A stretch of DNA of 64,000 nucleotides from Cytobacillus eiseniae (lineage in GTDB: Bacteria; Bacillota; Bacilli; Bacillales; Cytobacillaceae), in the NCBI RefSeq assembly GCF_017874625.1, contig NZ_JAGIKZ010000015.1, positions 33,510-97,509 of the forward strand. The letters run 5' to 3'. This document shows positions 53,785 to 62,396 of the stretch, piece after piece. The position numbers and the translations under genes were made by a program. A model generated the notes under the pieces. The model made no database searches. It was not told the origin of the DNA and saw nothing but the letters and a program-made list of their open reading frames with translations. Within the stretch, counting starts at the first letter, position 1. Each line of letters begins with the position of its first letter.

Positions 53785-54435
53785 TCATATGCATTGCGAA
53801 TCTTTCAGAAAGGCTTCTACATATTCTGTGCTCGTTATTTTTTTATTGCACTCCTTGCTGTCTGCACAAATAAGATTGCCAATGGCCCTGTAATAATCCG
53901 GATGATTCGCTTTCTTCGCTTTCGTTACCGTAGAAAAATAGGATACCTCACCAAAACAATTACAGAAGGAACAAAGATTTTTTTTACTTGTTGGTGTAAA
54001 TTCACATTCAATGCCAATCATTTTGCCATCAAGCTCATATATAATAAATTTCTTATTTGATCTTAAGTCGTTCCAGCTCAAATAGGTTAACTGGCTATGA
54101 TCGATACTTGATAAGTCTGGCAACTTTAACTTTTTATGTTTAGGAAACATCTTTTTCAGTTGCTGCTCTGTGATTCTAGGAAAGGGCAACAAATGGTTTG
54201 AAAGTTCCTGAATATATAATTCATACTCTTTATCTGTTTTCAGTTTGGAAAGATCCAGCCTTTTTTGTTGCTCCAATGATGCATTTGGAAAGAGTTCCTT
54301 AATTTTTAAATTAGCTAAATCAATTGCAGCAGCCAAAATATTTGGAGGCACATTCTTTTTAGTGCCTTCCCTTATGATAGCAATCTGTTTTTTTATGAAA
54401 TTTAACTGTTCATTTTTAATAAATTTTTCAGTCAT
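53785..54435 (-). CDS. FusB/FusC-like elongation factor G-binding protein
   Basis: ATG 54435 lies 7 nt behind GGAGAT and gives 216 residues; an in-frame TTG is at 54450. The helical N-terminal half and the C-terminal zinc-finger-like part with CSFCNCF and CADSKECNKKIT match FusB-family proteins, which bind EF-G and rescue it from fusidic-acid-stalled ribosomes. Chromosomal relatives are common in Bacillus and may aid ribosome recycling rather than resistance. Whether it confers fusidic acid tolerance is unknown. Confidence 0.87.
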   Translation of the reverse strand: MTEKFIKNEQLNFIKKQIAIIREGTKKNVPPNILAAAIDLANLKIKELFPNASLEQQKRLDLSKLKTDKEYELYIQELSNHLLPFPRITEQQLKKMFPKHKKLKLPDLSSIDHSQLTYLSWNDLRSNKKFIIYELDGKMIGIECEFTPTSKKNLCSFCNCFGEVSYFSTVTKAKKANHPDYYRAIGNLICADSKECNKKITSTEYVEAFLKDSQCI

Positions 54436-54589
54436 TACATTTATCTCCAATCATTTTACCGCCATCTATCTATACATCTATTTTAAACAATCCTACTGCC
54501 TTCTAAAATGGATAAAACAATTTAGAACTGTTTTTTACATAGGCTGTTTTCGAAAACAGATCATTCCCTTTTAGCTAATTAATTATATA

Positions 54590-54627
54590 AAAACAGCACG
54601 GATGGACATTTTCCACCCGTGCTGTTT
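54590..54627 (-). terminator. Terminator after the CD3324-like gene
   Basis: AAACAGCACGG and CCGTGCTGTTT form an 11-bp stem with a loop of about 16 nt, followed on the minus strand by TTTATATAA. It can act in both directions. Confidence 0.75.
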
Positions 54628-54629
54628 CC

Positions 54630-54899
54630 CTATGTTTTATGTGTATAAACGATCTTCTTGATCGATTCTGTTGAAAGATAATATTCCTCAGCCAGCTGCT
54701 GAATACTGCTTCCCTCACTAAAGGAATGTCTAATGGCGGTATTGCGGCGATCGAGCTGCCGTCTCCCACCACTTGAGGCTCCCCACTTTAAATACTTATT
54801 TTCCGGTTTAGGAATATAAAGTGTTTCCCCTTGGACATACTTTTGGATTTCTGCAAGTAACTTTTCTGGTAAAACTTTGGTTGCATTCATATACTTCAT
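54630..54899 (-). CDS. CD3324 family small DNA-binding-like protein
   Basis: An 89-residue protein. MKYMNATKVLPEKLLAEIQKYV and ETLYIPKP are characteristic of the CD3324 family found in Firmicutes, and the C-terminal half (SIQQLAEEYYLSTESIKKIVY) forms a helix-turn-helix related to Mor-type regulators. The function is unknown; it may be a small regulator. It starts at ATG 54899 after GGAGCGGAA. Confidence 0.82.
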   Translation of the reverse strand: MKYMNATKVLPEKLLAEIQKYVQGETLYIPKPENKYLKWGASSGGRRQLDRRNTAIRHSFSEGSSIQQLAEEYYLSTESIKKIVYTHKT

Positions 54900-55112
54900 T
54901 TCCGCTCGCTCCTTATTTTAAATGTAAAAATAAATAAGGTGCAAAGCCAAAGTAATAGAAAAGCTGATTTAGCGATAAAGTTACATATTTCGCCCCATAC
55001 AAAGTATCGCCTTTCTAATTGGCTTTGCATGAGTATAAGAAGTACCAGATAATCTTAATTGATTCTCCATCCTGTAAGCACCCCCTTTAATCTAAAATTA
55101 TAGCAAATATGA

Positions 55113-56102
55113 TTATTGGATTGAAAACTTTTCTTTGATAATCGGTGCAATCACATCCACTCGATTCGTCCAGATCATTCCATTATAGTTAGCTGGAAGC
55201 CGTTCAATATCCTGTGCATCATCAAATCCTTCTGACCATTTGCCATTTCCTGCAACAAGAACAACTCTAGTATTGGCATTATCCATTCTATTAAGAAACT
55301 TTGCAGGAAACCCCCATAACAATGGAGCTATTTTTTCAGGGATATGTACTTGCGTATTTTTACATGCTGAAGGCGTATATCCTGTCCAGCCAACCGTAAC
55401 ATAAGGAATTAAACAGCTCTTCATCGATTCCATCGACATGACTCGAAGGTTCGGTAATTCCCTTTTCAGTGCTGCAATGGGCTGATTTCCTCCGTAAGCA
55501 GATAATTGACTTACTCTTTCTTTAGGAAAAGTAGAAAGATAGTCAGCTAATTTCACTCCCTCATCAGGGTCATCGCTTTTAATATTAATCAAAAATTGTT
55601 TGTCAGGGAAATAGGTCAGTACCTCATGTAAAGTCGGCATTAACCCGATTCCTTTCCCACGAAAAGGATAGGTTTTCCCATTGTCCGCTGTATAGCCATA
55701 CCCTACATCTAGCTTCTTCAACTCTGTCATCGTCTGATCTCTAGTAACCCCTTTTCCATTCGTACGACATTCTAAGCTCCAATCATGAAAGACAGCAAAT
55801 TCCCCGTCTTTCGTTGGATGAATATCCAATTCTACAACATCTGCTCCCTCATGAAAGGCTGCCTCCATCGAGGGAATCGTATTGCCAATATACGGATGCT
55901 CCGGTTCATAAATCCGTTCGGCCGTGCACGTATCACCTGTAACTCCTTCCATCGGATATGTTTGTGACATTCCTACATGTGAAAGAAGAGTAGGCCTTTC
56001 ACTGCGTTCCTTCGTAAATAGATTACTGTTATTAACGAACATAAATAAAAGAAGGAAACTAAGGATCATGGCTGTTCGTTTCAATCGTTTTTTAAATTTC
56101 AC
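55113..56102 (-). CDS. Glycerophosphodiester phosphodiesterase family protein
   Basis: A 329-residue protein with an N-terminal membrane/signal helix (about 9-27) placing it outside the membrane. The GDPD barrel motifs are GNTIPSMEAAFHEGADVVELDIHPTKDG-type: Glu79 and Glu91/Asp93 for metal, His104 in AVFHDW, and LINIKS later. The usual first motif (AHRG) is altered to SHVGMS, so catalysis may be reduced or changed. GDPD enzymes release glycerol 3-phosphate from lipid or teichoic acid breakdown products. Confidence 0.82.
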   Translation of the reverse strand: MKFKKRLKRTAMILSFLLLFMFVNNSNLFTKERSERPTLLSHVGMSQTYPMEGVTGDTCTAERIYEPEHPYIGNTIPSMEAAFHEGADVVELDIHPTKDGEFAVFHDWSLECRTNGKGVTRDQTMTELKKLDVGYGYTADNGKTYPFRGKGIGLMPTLHEVLTYFPDKQFLINIKSDDPDEGVKLADYLSTFPKERVSQLSAYGGNQPIAALKRELPNLRVMSMESMKSCLIPYVTVGWTGYTPSACKNTQVHIPEKIAPLLWGFPAKFLNRMDNANTRVVLVAGNGKWSEGFDDAQDIERLPANYNGMIWTNRVDVIAPIIKEKFSIQ

Positions 56103-56260
56103 CTTTCACTCCTCCTTAGATTAAGAAAATTAGACTGCTCGTACTGTCCATCTTTTCTAAATCCCATACTAATGGCTTGCTTCAAAATAAGGATCTATTA
56201 ACGAAGCTACCAAACTCTCTAATTATTGTCCCCAGAAACATATGTTGTATCGCCCTCTGT

Positions 56261-56830
56261 TTAGCGATCGATGTGGCAAACCTTTACTCTATTCCAAGTT
56301 AATTGCCAGTTCTTTTTCGTTATCCGTTCTTTATAAATGTTCATTCTCGCTTTATCCTCTGCAAAATAGGGAGTTGGTCTAACTTCTAAATTTATCACAT
56401 CACTGATTCCACATGGGGCGATTAAGATTAGATTGTCTTCTTCATCTAATTTGACTCCTAGTGCTGTTGCTGTTTCAGGAAACTTAGATATTGCATCAAC
56501 TGAGGAAGAATATGGAGGCAAATTATTTTTAATGTGCATCCTCGCTTCATTCTTAACCGACCAAGGGATATCCGGTCTAAGGGATTTTAGTTTTCCTTCG
56601 AGTCTTTTTTCTTCCCTTACATCCATATTTGCTGGGTCAAAATAGATCACATCAATATCTGGCATGATCGTTCTTTCGTTAAAGTCATGTAAGACATCCC
56701 AGACTTTCGATCGAATAAATCCTGCGCATATCCACCAATCGGGCAAGTTCAGCGATTTGGCAGCTTCTAATAGTTCCATCATCCATTGATCCTCTCTAAT
56801 AAGAGAAAGAACTTCTTTTTCACTCATCAC
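56261..56830 (-). CDS. Nucleotidyltransferase family protein (DUF925-like)
   Basis: A 189-residue protein of the NTP_transf_6 family. The core WWICAGFIRSKVWDVLHDF (about 31-49) and DIDVIYFDP with acidic residues for metal (Asp58/Asp60), followed by WSVKNEARMHIKNNLPPYSS, are typical. Substrates of the family are unknown. It starts at ATG 56830 and stands alone. Confidence 0.85.
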   Translation of the reverse strand: MMSEKEVLSLIREDQWMMELLEAAKSLNLPDWWICAGFIRSKVWDVLHDFNERTIMPDIDVIYFDPANMDVREEKRLEGKLKSLRPDIPWSVKNEARMHIKNNLPPYSSSVDAISKFPETATALGVKLDEEDNLILIAPCGISDVINLEVRPTPYFAEDKARMNIYKERITKKNWQLTWNRVKVCHIDR

Positions 56831-56975
56831 TATAAACGCTCTCCTTAAAAAATAGTTTTCATTCGTTTATTCTTTAGCTTCACATGGAAATCCTTCTTGA
56901 ACAATCGATTCTGTTTGTAAGATCAGCAGTTTAGGATGCTATGTTCGATGCTTTTTCTATATGATTCTATTTAAA

Positions 56976-57008
56976 TAAGCATATCCGAATTTAATCGAAT
57001 ATGCTTAC
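56976..57008. terminator. Hairpin in the gap between the nucleotidyltransferase and DoxX genes
   Basis: AAGCATAT-CGA and TCG-ATATGCTT pair with one bulge on each side. It is near the 5' side of one gene and the 3' side of the other, so it may end the DoxX transcript (minus strand). No strong T run follows. Confidence 0.4.
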
Positions 57009-57087
57009 TTTAGTCCCTATGAAAAGCTGCATTTACCAATAGAGCTCAGTGAGCAAGAAAGTACGAGACCTTTATCCGGACTCATTC

Positions 57088-57591
57088 TCACTTCATTTGC
57101 AACATACGTCCCTTTGTAGAAAATAGTTTTTTTACATATGGAAGAGCCCATCGATCAAGGCCATAGTAATATCTTCCTTTTCCAATAAACAAGAGAATGA
57201 AAGCGATTATGAAGAGCTTTGTATCTGGGCTAGATAATCCCATTCCTGCCATGATAAAATTCATATTCATAAAAGCACCTGCAATTAAAGCTGGTATGGT
57301 TGCTAGTCCTACGATTAATCCGATCCCAACAAGAAGCTCTCCCCAAGGGATTAAGATGTTAAAAAACTCGATATTTGGCATTGCAACACCTTCAAGAAAA
57401 CGAGCATACCACCCTTGAACAGTTGGTTGATCTCCACTTGCATTTGCAATCGCTCCTTGTAAAAATCCACCGGCATCAAATCCAGATCTAATTTTGCCAT
57501 ATCCTGCTTCAACCCATTGAAATCCTAACCAAATACGTAATACCGTTAAGATGAGAGCGACAATTGGTCCATTTATATGTTTTTTCATCAT
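57088..57591 (-). CDS. DoxX family membrane protein
   Basis: A 167-residue protein with four membrane helices: TVLRIWLGFQWVEAGYGKI (about 17-35), LIPWGELLVGIGLIVGLAT, IAGAFMNMNFIMAGM and KLFIIAFILLFIGKGRYY. It resembles the DoxX/DoxD-like group, linked to quinone or thiosulfate metabolism in some organisms, but unassigned in Bacillus. It starts at ATG 57591 behind AAAGGAG. The promoter region carries two Rex/Fnr-like palindromes, pointing to redox or oxygen control. Confidence 0.85.
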   Translation of the reverse strand: MMKKHINGPIVALILTVLRIWLGFQWVEAGYGKIRSGFDAGGFLQGAIANASGDQPTVQGWYARFLEGVAMPNIEFFNILIPWGELLVGIGLIVGLATIPALIAGAFMNMNFIMAGMGLSSPDTKLFIIAFILLFIGKGRYYYGLDRWALPYVKKLFSTKGRMLQMK

Positions 57592-57606
57592 GAGATTCTC
57601 CTTTTA

Positions 57607-57673
57607 TTGTGAATCACTTCACAATGGTAATTAAAATTTTTAGGGTAAACCAACTTTGTGAAGTTATTCACTT
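57607..57673 (-). promoter_or_regulatory. Two Rex/Fnr-like palindromes in front of the DoxX gene
   Basis: TTGTGAATCACTTCACAA (57607-57624) fits the Rex consensus TTGTGAAN4TTCACAA exactly, and the overlapping Fnr/Crp pattern TGTGAN6TCACA. A second site, TTGTGAAGTTATTCACTT (57656-57673), matches at 16 of 18 positions. They are 49 bp apart centre to centre. Confidence 0.7.
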
Positions 57674-57894
57674 TTTTTCCTGCACAAAATGACTACTCGT
57701 TTCACCGTTCTGCATGATACAATCAATCATAATCGAATGCCCTCTGCTAATAAAATCATGATGTTCTATCCCCTTTTTCTTTCTTATACACTTATTTTAA
57801 CGAGCCTTTTTTTTCATTTCCTTGATTTAGATCAATTTTTTTATAAAAATGTTATTGAGTCACTGAAAATCTCCCACCTAACAAAATACCAGCC

Positions 57895-58079
57895 CTAATT
57901 GGACTGGCCTCTTTCATTATTTGGAGATTCATTTTGTTGCTTTAAGTCCTCATGAAGAAGAGTGAATTGCTTCATCAAATTCTCATATTCTTCAAAGTCA
58001 ATATGACATGGTTTAATCTCGGTGATGACTTTTCCAATTCTTGCATGCTTTTCTTTTAAAGCTTTTGATGAAAGAATTT
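57895..58079 (-). pseudogene. Possible coding remnant
   Basis: On the minus strand a stop-bounded frame of about 60 codons reads SSKALKEKHARIGKVI and IDFEEYENLMKQFTLLHEDL. It has protein-like charge and heptad-like composition but no ATG, GTG or TTG start near its 5' end. It may be the C-terminal end of a decayed gene. No family was recognised. Confidence 0.3.
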
Positions 58080-58141
58080 AGAGGAAAAAGATCCGTTTCT
58101 GTTGAATGAATAACTATTACTTTAAAGGAGTTTTCACATCT

Positions 58142-58618
58142 ATGACTTCATTTTCATTCCTTGTTTCCGATTCCCCCTTAAAAGAAGTAGATTACAGCGG
58201 CATTACTGAAGTAACAGTAGGTGAGCTTAAAAAAATCTATCCGATTACAGAAAATACACCCGCACAACCTTGGCATTCGATGGATGATCATGTACGTATT
58301 TTACATGCAGCTGATGCGTCAGCATTCGGTGAACTCGTCATCTCGCTTTGTAAAGATCCACCTTTTGATTTAACCCTTTATACTGAAAAGCAATATACGT
58401 ATTGGATTGAAGGGCATTGGAAAGGCAAATTTTTATCTGATTTTGTAGCCTATATAAAAGCACATATACAGGCGCATAAAAACGTGGAGTTACTGATCTT
58501 TTGGGCTGGTGACGGGGAAGAAAAAATGGTAGAACGAACGATTCGTATAGAAGATATCGAGCCGAAACATCTAGAAATGTTTAAACAAGAAGAAAATATT
58601 CGCGTGTACTTTGTGTAA
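58142..58618 (+). CDS. Conserved hypothetical protein
   Basis: ATG 58142 lies 11 nt behind AAAGGAG, giving 158 residues; an upstream in-frame ATG (58106) precedes that site. The product is soluble, acidic, and mixed alpha/beta with many aromatic residues (QPWHSMDDHVRILHAAD, YTYWIEGHWKGKFLSDFV). It has no signal peptide or membrane segment, and no family was recognised. A clear terminator follows, supporting an independent transcript. Confidence 0.7.
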   Translation: MTSFSFLVSDSPLKEVDYSGITEVTVGELKKIYPITENTPAQPWHSMDDHVRILHAADASAFGELVISLCKDPPFDLTLYTEKQYTYWIEGHWKGKFLSDFVAYIKAHIQAHKNVELLIFWAGDGEEKMVERTIRIEDIEPKHLEMFKQEENIRVYFV

Positions 58619-58631
58619 GTTGCGAATAGTA

Positions 58632-58666
58632 AAGAGCACCATTCTCCTATTTGAATGGTGCTTCTC
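58632..58666 (+). terminator. Terminator after the hypothetical gene
   Basis: AAGAGCACCATTC and GAATGGTGCTTCT form an 11-13 bp stem with a 7-8 nt loop. Only a short T run follows; it may act in both directions. Confidence 0.6.
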
Positions 58667-58745
58667 ATCTATCCCGTAAGTACTAATGTAAAGCGATTCG
58701 TAAAGTAGCTACGTGTTTTTTTTACCTTCGTTTTCACATGCGTAT

Positions 58746-59483
58746 CTATCCCTTTTTAGCCTTTATCATTAAAAATGACGGGCATCTAAATTGTTTCTCT
58801 AAACTTGGTAGTTTGCTTACCGCTTCGCTCGTAGGAGTAGGTTCAATTACCTTTTCGATTTGTAAACCATTTTCAATAAGTGTATTTATAATCGTAGAAA
58901 ATGTCCGATGATACATGATTACATCATTCACTAACCAGTTTCCTTTGCGAATTCCCTCCTTTTGATAATGATCCATTGCATAATAAAGGAGTCGGCCATC
59001 TTTATCTTGTATCCAATCGGCATTCCCTTTATTCGCGGTCACAATTGGATGTTCAATCGAAAATAGTACTGTGCCTCTAGCACATAATGCAGCACTGATT
59101 TTCTCGATTAATTGCTGGAAATCCGCAACATAATGAAAGACTAGCGAACTACTAATGAAATCAATGGATTCATTTCGTACAGCAAACTCCTCAAAGGCGA
59201 TATTCTTAAAAGTTAACCGATCATGGAGATGACGCTCTTTTGCCACTTGAATCATGTTCGAAGAAATATCAATTCCTGTCACCTGTTTCGCACCTTCACG
59301 AACACAATAAGCTGCGAAGTCTCCCATTCCACAGCCAATATCTAAAACAACTTTCCCTTCTAGAGTAGGAACTAAAGATAAAAGATTAGGCTGTTCAAGC
59401 AAATTATTATAATTATTTTCACGATCCCGTATGGCTACATATTGCTGAAAAAATTGATCATTATCATAAATATTCTGCCTCAT
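58746..59483 (-). CDS. Class I SAM-dependent methyltransferase
   Basis: A 245-residue methyltransferase of the Methyltransf_11 type: motif I VVLDIGCGMGDFAAYCV (about 46-62), acidic residue in GIDIS (71-75), and motif SSLVFHYVADF. The segment FSIEHPIVTANKGNADW is shared with a widespread Bacillus group of small-molecule methyltransferases of unknown substrate. Single gene on the minus strand. Confidence 0.88.
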   Translation of the reverse strand: MRQNIYDNDQFFQQYVAIRDRENNYNNLLEQPNLLSLVPTLEGKVVLDIGCGMGDFAAYCVREGAKQVTGIDISSNMIQVAKERHLHDRLTFKNIAFEEFAVRNESIDFISSSLVFHYVADFQQLIEKISAALCARGTVLFSIEHPIVTANKGNADWIQDKDGRLLYYAMDHYQKEGIRKGNWLVNDVIMYHRTFSTIINTLIENGLQIEKVIEPTPTSEAVSKLPSLEKQFRCPSFLMIKAKKG

Positions 59484-59663
59484 TTTTCCCTCTACTCTTC
59501 ATAATATTATGATTGATTTGCGCACCTTCATTATCCCATGGCAATAAAAATATAAATAGACTTATAATTCAAATTTTGTTACGATGTAGATAGAGGCATG
59601 CCTTCTTTTCTTTTTTCAATGCATCGTGCATAAAGGAAGTTAATCAATTAATGATAAGCGAGT

Positions 59664-59699
59664 AAAAGCCTTAATCTATAGCAGATTAAGGCTTTTTTA
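59664..59699 (+). terminator. Bidirectional terminator
   Basis: AAAAGCCTTAATC and GATTAAGGCTTTT form a 13-bp stem with a 7-nt loop and T runs on both strands. On the minus strand it would end the amidohydrolase remnant and the TerA-like transcript. Confidence 0.85.
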
Positions 59700-59730
59700 T
59701 ATTTGGATGTATTTACTTGAAGACCGCTAT

Positions 59731-59943
59731 TTAATCACATTCATAATAACTGCAAACAACTTGTCCAACAGCCTTTGCAGCGACAAGAAGGGCATCCTCA
59801 TCGATATCAAATTTCGGATGATGATTAAAGTAAGGATTCTCTACCCCTTTTGGTGTACAAGTAATATAGAAAAAGCATGCTGGGAATTTCTCAGTATAAT
59901 AAGCAAAATCCTCAGATGGGAACCGTGCAGGAAGTTCCTTCAC
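59731..59943 (-). pseudogene. C-terminal remnant of an M20 family amidohydrolase/peptidase
   Basis: The 70-codon frame reads RFPSEDFAYYTEKFPACFFY, then GVENPYFNHHPKFDIDEDAL and a typical end. SEDF with the final metal-ligand His (HHPKFDIDE) are hallmarks of N-acyl-amino-acid amidohydrolases of about 390 residues; everything before SEDF is missing. A stop codon lies just upstream in frame. The gene was cut, perhaps when the TerA-like gene arrived. Confidence 0.8.
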
Positions 59944-59986
59944 TTCTTGCCTATCTGTCTAGCTATTTACTCTATATAATTCTGCC

Positions 59987-61231
59987 CTACTTGTAATCAT
60001 TTATCGGTCCTTTATCCATGATTACTTCTACCATATTTGAACGCCGCCCCATCTTAAGTATTGGTCTACGCTCTGAGTTTGGTTTACTGTAAAGCTCCAA
60101 TGGACTGATCATCACTCCATCTTGCGTATTATGGAGAATTCCAGGAACACAGGAATAAATTCTATCATTATTATTTGCATTCTTAGCGAATATCGTAACG
60201 GATGTTCCATTATGATTATCTATGCTCATGGACACTTTGTATCTATAGAATGACCCTGTTCCGTTTGACTGAGCAGAATAAACAACAGGAACAACTGCGA
60301 GAATATCATTATTCAATCTTAATTTTATTACTTCTGTCTTTGTTGATTGATTATTTCTCCTAACATCCCCCATATGTTCTACTGCTCCGCCGCCAAAACT
60401 CCTAAGGGGAGGTGTCCCTTTGGCCCCAAACATGGCTACATCTATCTGCTCCCCATTCCTTGTATAGACCAAAGCATATATGTCATAATCGGTCCCAGAC
60501 TCCCAAGATACCGTAGCAGTAATTTCTGGTGTTTTCTCAATGATCACTGGCTTCTGACCTTTGTCGAGACTTATGTTTCCCTTTACCTTTTCTAGGCTTA
60601 CCTGTGACAACATGTTTTGTTTATTTTCGGGAACAGGTAGAGTTTTATTCGCTTCTTTTCGGATTTGTTCTGGAATTGCTATAGGTTCAGATGGCTGACT
60701 TTTCTCATCCGCTTCCACCTCAACACCGTAATTTTTACATAGCCCTTCAAGCCCAGAGTAAAATCCGCGCCAGATTGATTTTGCCTTTGTCTGGCCATTT
60801 CTTACATATAACTCTAATACGACAATCCCGTTTTCATTTGTGAAACTAGACGGGGTTAGCTGAATAGGATGATGATCAGTTGATATCTCTGCCTTTAAAT
60901 TCTTTACATTTGAAAATCCCGTGCCATTGTCCTCTGTAAGAGTGATAGCGATTTTAACAATACCTTCAGGGGCTTTACTCATGTCAAAATTAATTTTATG
61001 TACGATTGTATGATTTACTCTTTCAGACGGAATAAGAGTGGCTACACCAGAAGCGCTCTTTGGCTGATTATAAAAAATAATCCCGTTATCTCCCTGTACT
61101 TTATCCGAATCAGTTAAAAGAAAAGCGGTTAAAGAAATATCTATCAAATTAGACATATCATAGCTAACTGTCACAGTTCCTTTTGGGGAACTTAAAACGG
61201 TATTTGCCCCCATCTGTAGTGGTTGATTCAT
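59987..61231 (-). CDS. TerA-like tellurium resistance/stress protein with two TerD-type domains
   Basis: A 414-residue protein starting at ATG 61231 behind GGAAGGAG. An N-terminal TerD-type domain (1-170) has the Ca-binding-like features FYNQPKSASGVA and VHKINFDMSKAPEGIVKIAIT; a Pro/Glu-rich linker (about 170-230) leads to a second TerA/TerD domain (PEITATVSWESGTDYDIYALVY onward). In other bacteria TerA acts with TerB-F and TerZ in tellurite, phage and colicin resistance. None of those partners is in this window, so it may be an orphan acting in envelope stress. Confidence 0.82.
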   Translation of the reverse strand: MNQPLQMGANTVLSSPKGTVTVSYDMSNLIDISLTAFLLTDSDKVQGDNGIIFYNQPKSASGVATLIPSERVNHTIVHKINFDMSKAPEGIVKIAITLTEDNGTGFSNVKNLKAEISTDHHPIQLTPSSFTNENGIVVLELYVRNGQTKAKSIWRGFYSGLEGLCKNYGVEVEADEKSQPSEPIAIPEQIRKEANKTLPVPENKQNMLSQVSLEKVKGNISLDKGQKPVIIEKTPEITATVSWESGTDYDIYALVYTRNGEQIDVAMFGAKGTPPLRSFGGGAVEHMGDVRRNNQSTKTEVIKLRLNNDILAVVPVVYSAQSNGTGSFYRYKVSMSIDNHNGTSVTIFAKNANNNDRIYSCVPGILHNTQDGVMISPLELYSKPNSERRPILKMGRRSNMVEVIMDKGPINDYK

Positions 61232-61289
61232 TTAAACTACTCCTTCCTCATCTTGCTTATTGGCCTACGATTCTATCTATCACGACTGC

Positions 61290-62396
61290 TCACTGCTCAA
61301 TTTTGGGAAACTTCACTATGAAGGCTGTCCTCCCTAGTGAGCTTTCCACTTCAATTTGGCCACCATGTAATTCTACAATACTCTTTACTATCGCTAACCC
61401 TAAGCCTGAACCACCAGTATGTTGAGAGCGTGATTTTTCAACCCTATAAAACCGTTCAAAAATATAGGGCAAGTCAATGCTTGGGATCACTTGACCATAA
61501 TTTATAATATGGATTTCTATGAATTTTATAGATTCTGATAAAACAATATCAATATATCTTCCATCTTTTCCATATCGAATCGCATTTTGAATCAGATTTT
61601 CAAATATCCTTGCTAGTTTATTCCCATCTCCCATCACAACCGGACTGTTCACAGTTGAGAGTGATTGCCTCATTTCCATACCAGCTGCCTTCACCTGGAA
61701 CTGAAATTGAACGGCTAACTGATTTAGCATTTCTTCCATGTTTATTGGTGCCTCATTAGTTAGAGACTCTTTATTCTGAACTAAGGTATAGTCAAATAAA
61801 TCATCCATCAATTGGTGGAGGTCTTTCGACTTTTGATGAATAATTTGTAGATAGTATCGAAGTTCAACCTCACTCTTATATCGATCATCATTAATCAAGT
61901 CTAAATAGCCAACAATAGATGTTAATGGCGAGCGAAGATCATGAGCAACATTTGTTATTAAGTCATTTTTTATTTGTGCAGATTCTTTTTGATCAACAAT
62001 TGCCTTTTCAACTTCAGTAATAATTTGGTTCACTTTTACACCTAATTCACCAATGATGCTTTTATCTTCTATCGTTACTTTTTGATTAAAATGGCCTTCA
62101 GATATATATTCGATTTCATTCATCATTTGTATTAACAAATAGTCAACATACCTCTGACGTTCATAATAAAAGAACGGAAGTAAATATAAGACCAATACTA
62201 TAAAAAGGACTAGTACAATTGGTGTTAAACCAAAGGAGGCAACTAGTTCAATTAATTCTGAAAGACGAGAGGATTGAGTCTCTAAAAAAAGAACAGCAGA
62301 TGTCAGTATGAAAGCAGTTATTCCTGTTAATATCGCTGCAAACACTACATATAATAATAATTTCCAGAGGGGGATAAACTTAATGACCTTTTTCAA
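61290..62396 (-). CDS. Sensor histidine kinase (VanS-like)
   Basis: A 368-residue kinase: two membrane helices (about 12-38 and 56-78) with a short external loop, HAMP-like linker (88-140), HisKA motif NVAHDLRSPLTSIVGYL (His152), N-box IFENLIQNAIRYG and lid SQHTGGSGLGLAIVKS. The phosphoacceptor region is of the VanS type. It overlaps vanR by 17 bp. With no vanHAX cluster beside it, it probably senses a cell-wall signal unrelated to vancomycin resistance. Confidence 0.9.
   Translation of the reverse strand: MKKVIKFIPLWKLLLYVVFAAILTGITAFILTSAVLFLETQSSRLSELIELVASFGLTPIVLVLFIVLVLYLLPFFYYERQRYVDYLLIQMMNEIEYISEGHFNQKVTIEDKSIIGELGVKVNQIITEVEKAIVDQKESAQIKNDLITNVAHDLRSPLTSIVGYLDLINDDRYKSEVELRYYLQIIHQKSKDLHQLMDDLFDYTLVQNKESLTNEAPINMEEMLNQLAVQFQFQVKAAGMEMRQSLSTVNSPVVMGDGNKLARIFENLIQNAIRYGKDGRYIDIVLSESIKFIEIHIINYGQVIPSIDLPYIFERFYRVEKSRSQHTGGSGLGLAIVKSIVELHGGQIEVESSLGRTAFIVKFPKIEQ

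Noticed and set aside
57689..57898. 69-codon plus-strand frame with a hydrophobic middle
   Set aside because: No ribosome binding site, AT-rich composition and position over the DoxX upstream region suggest chance.
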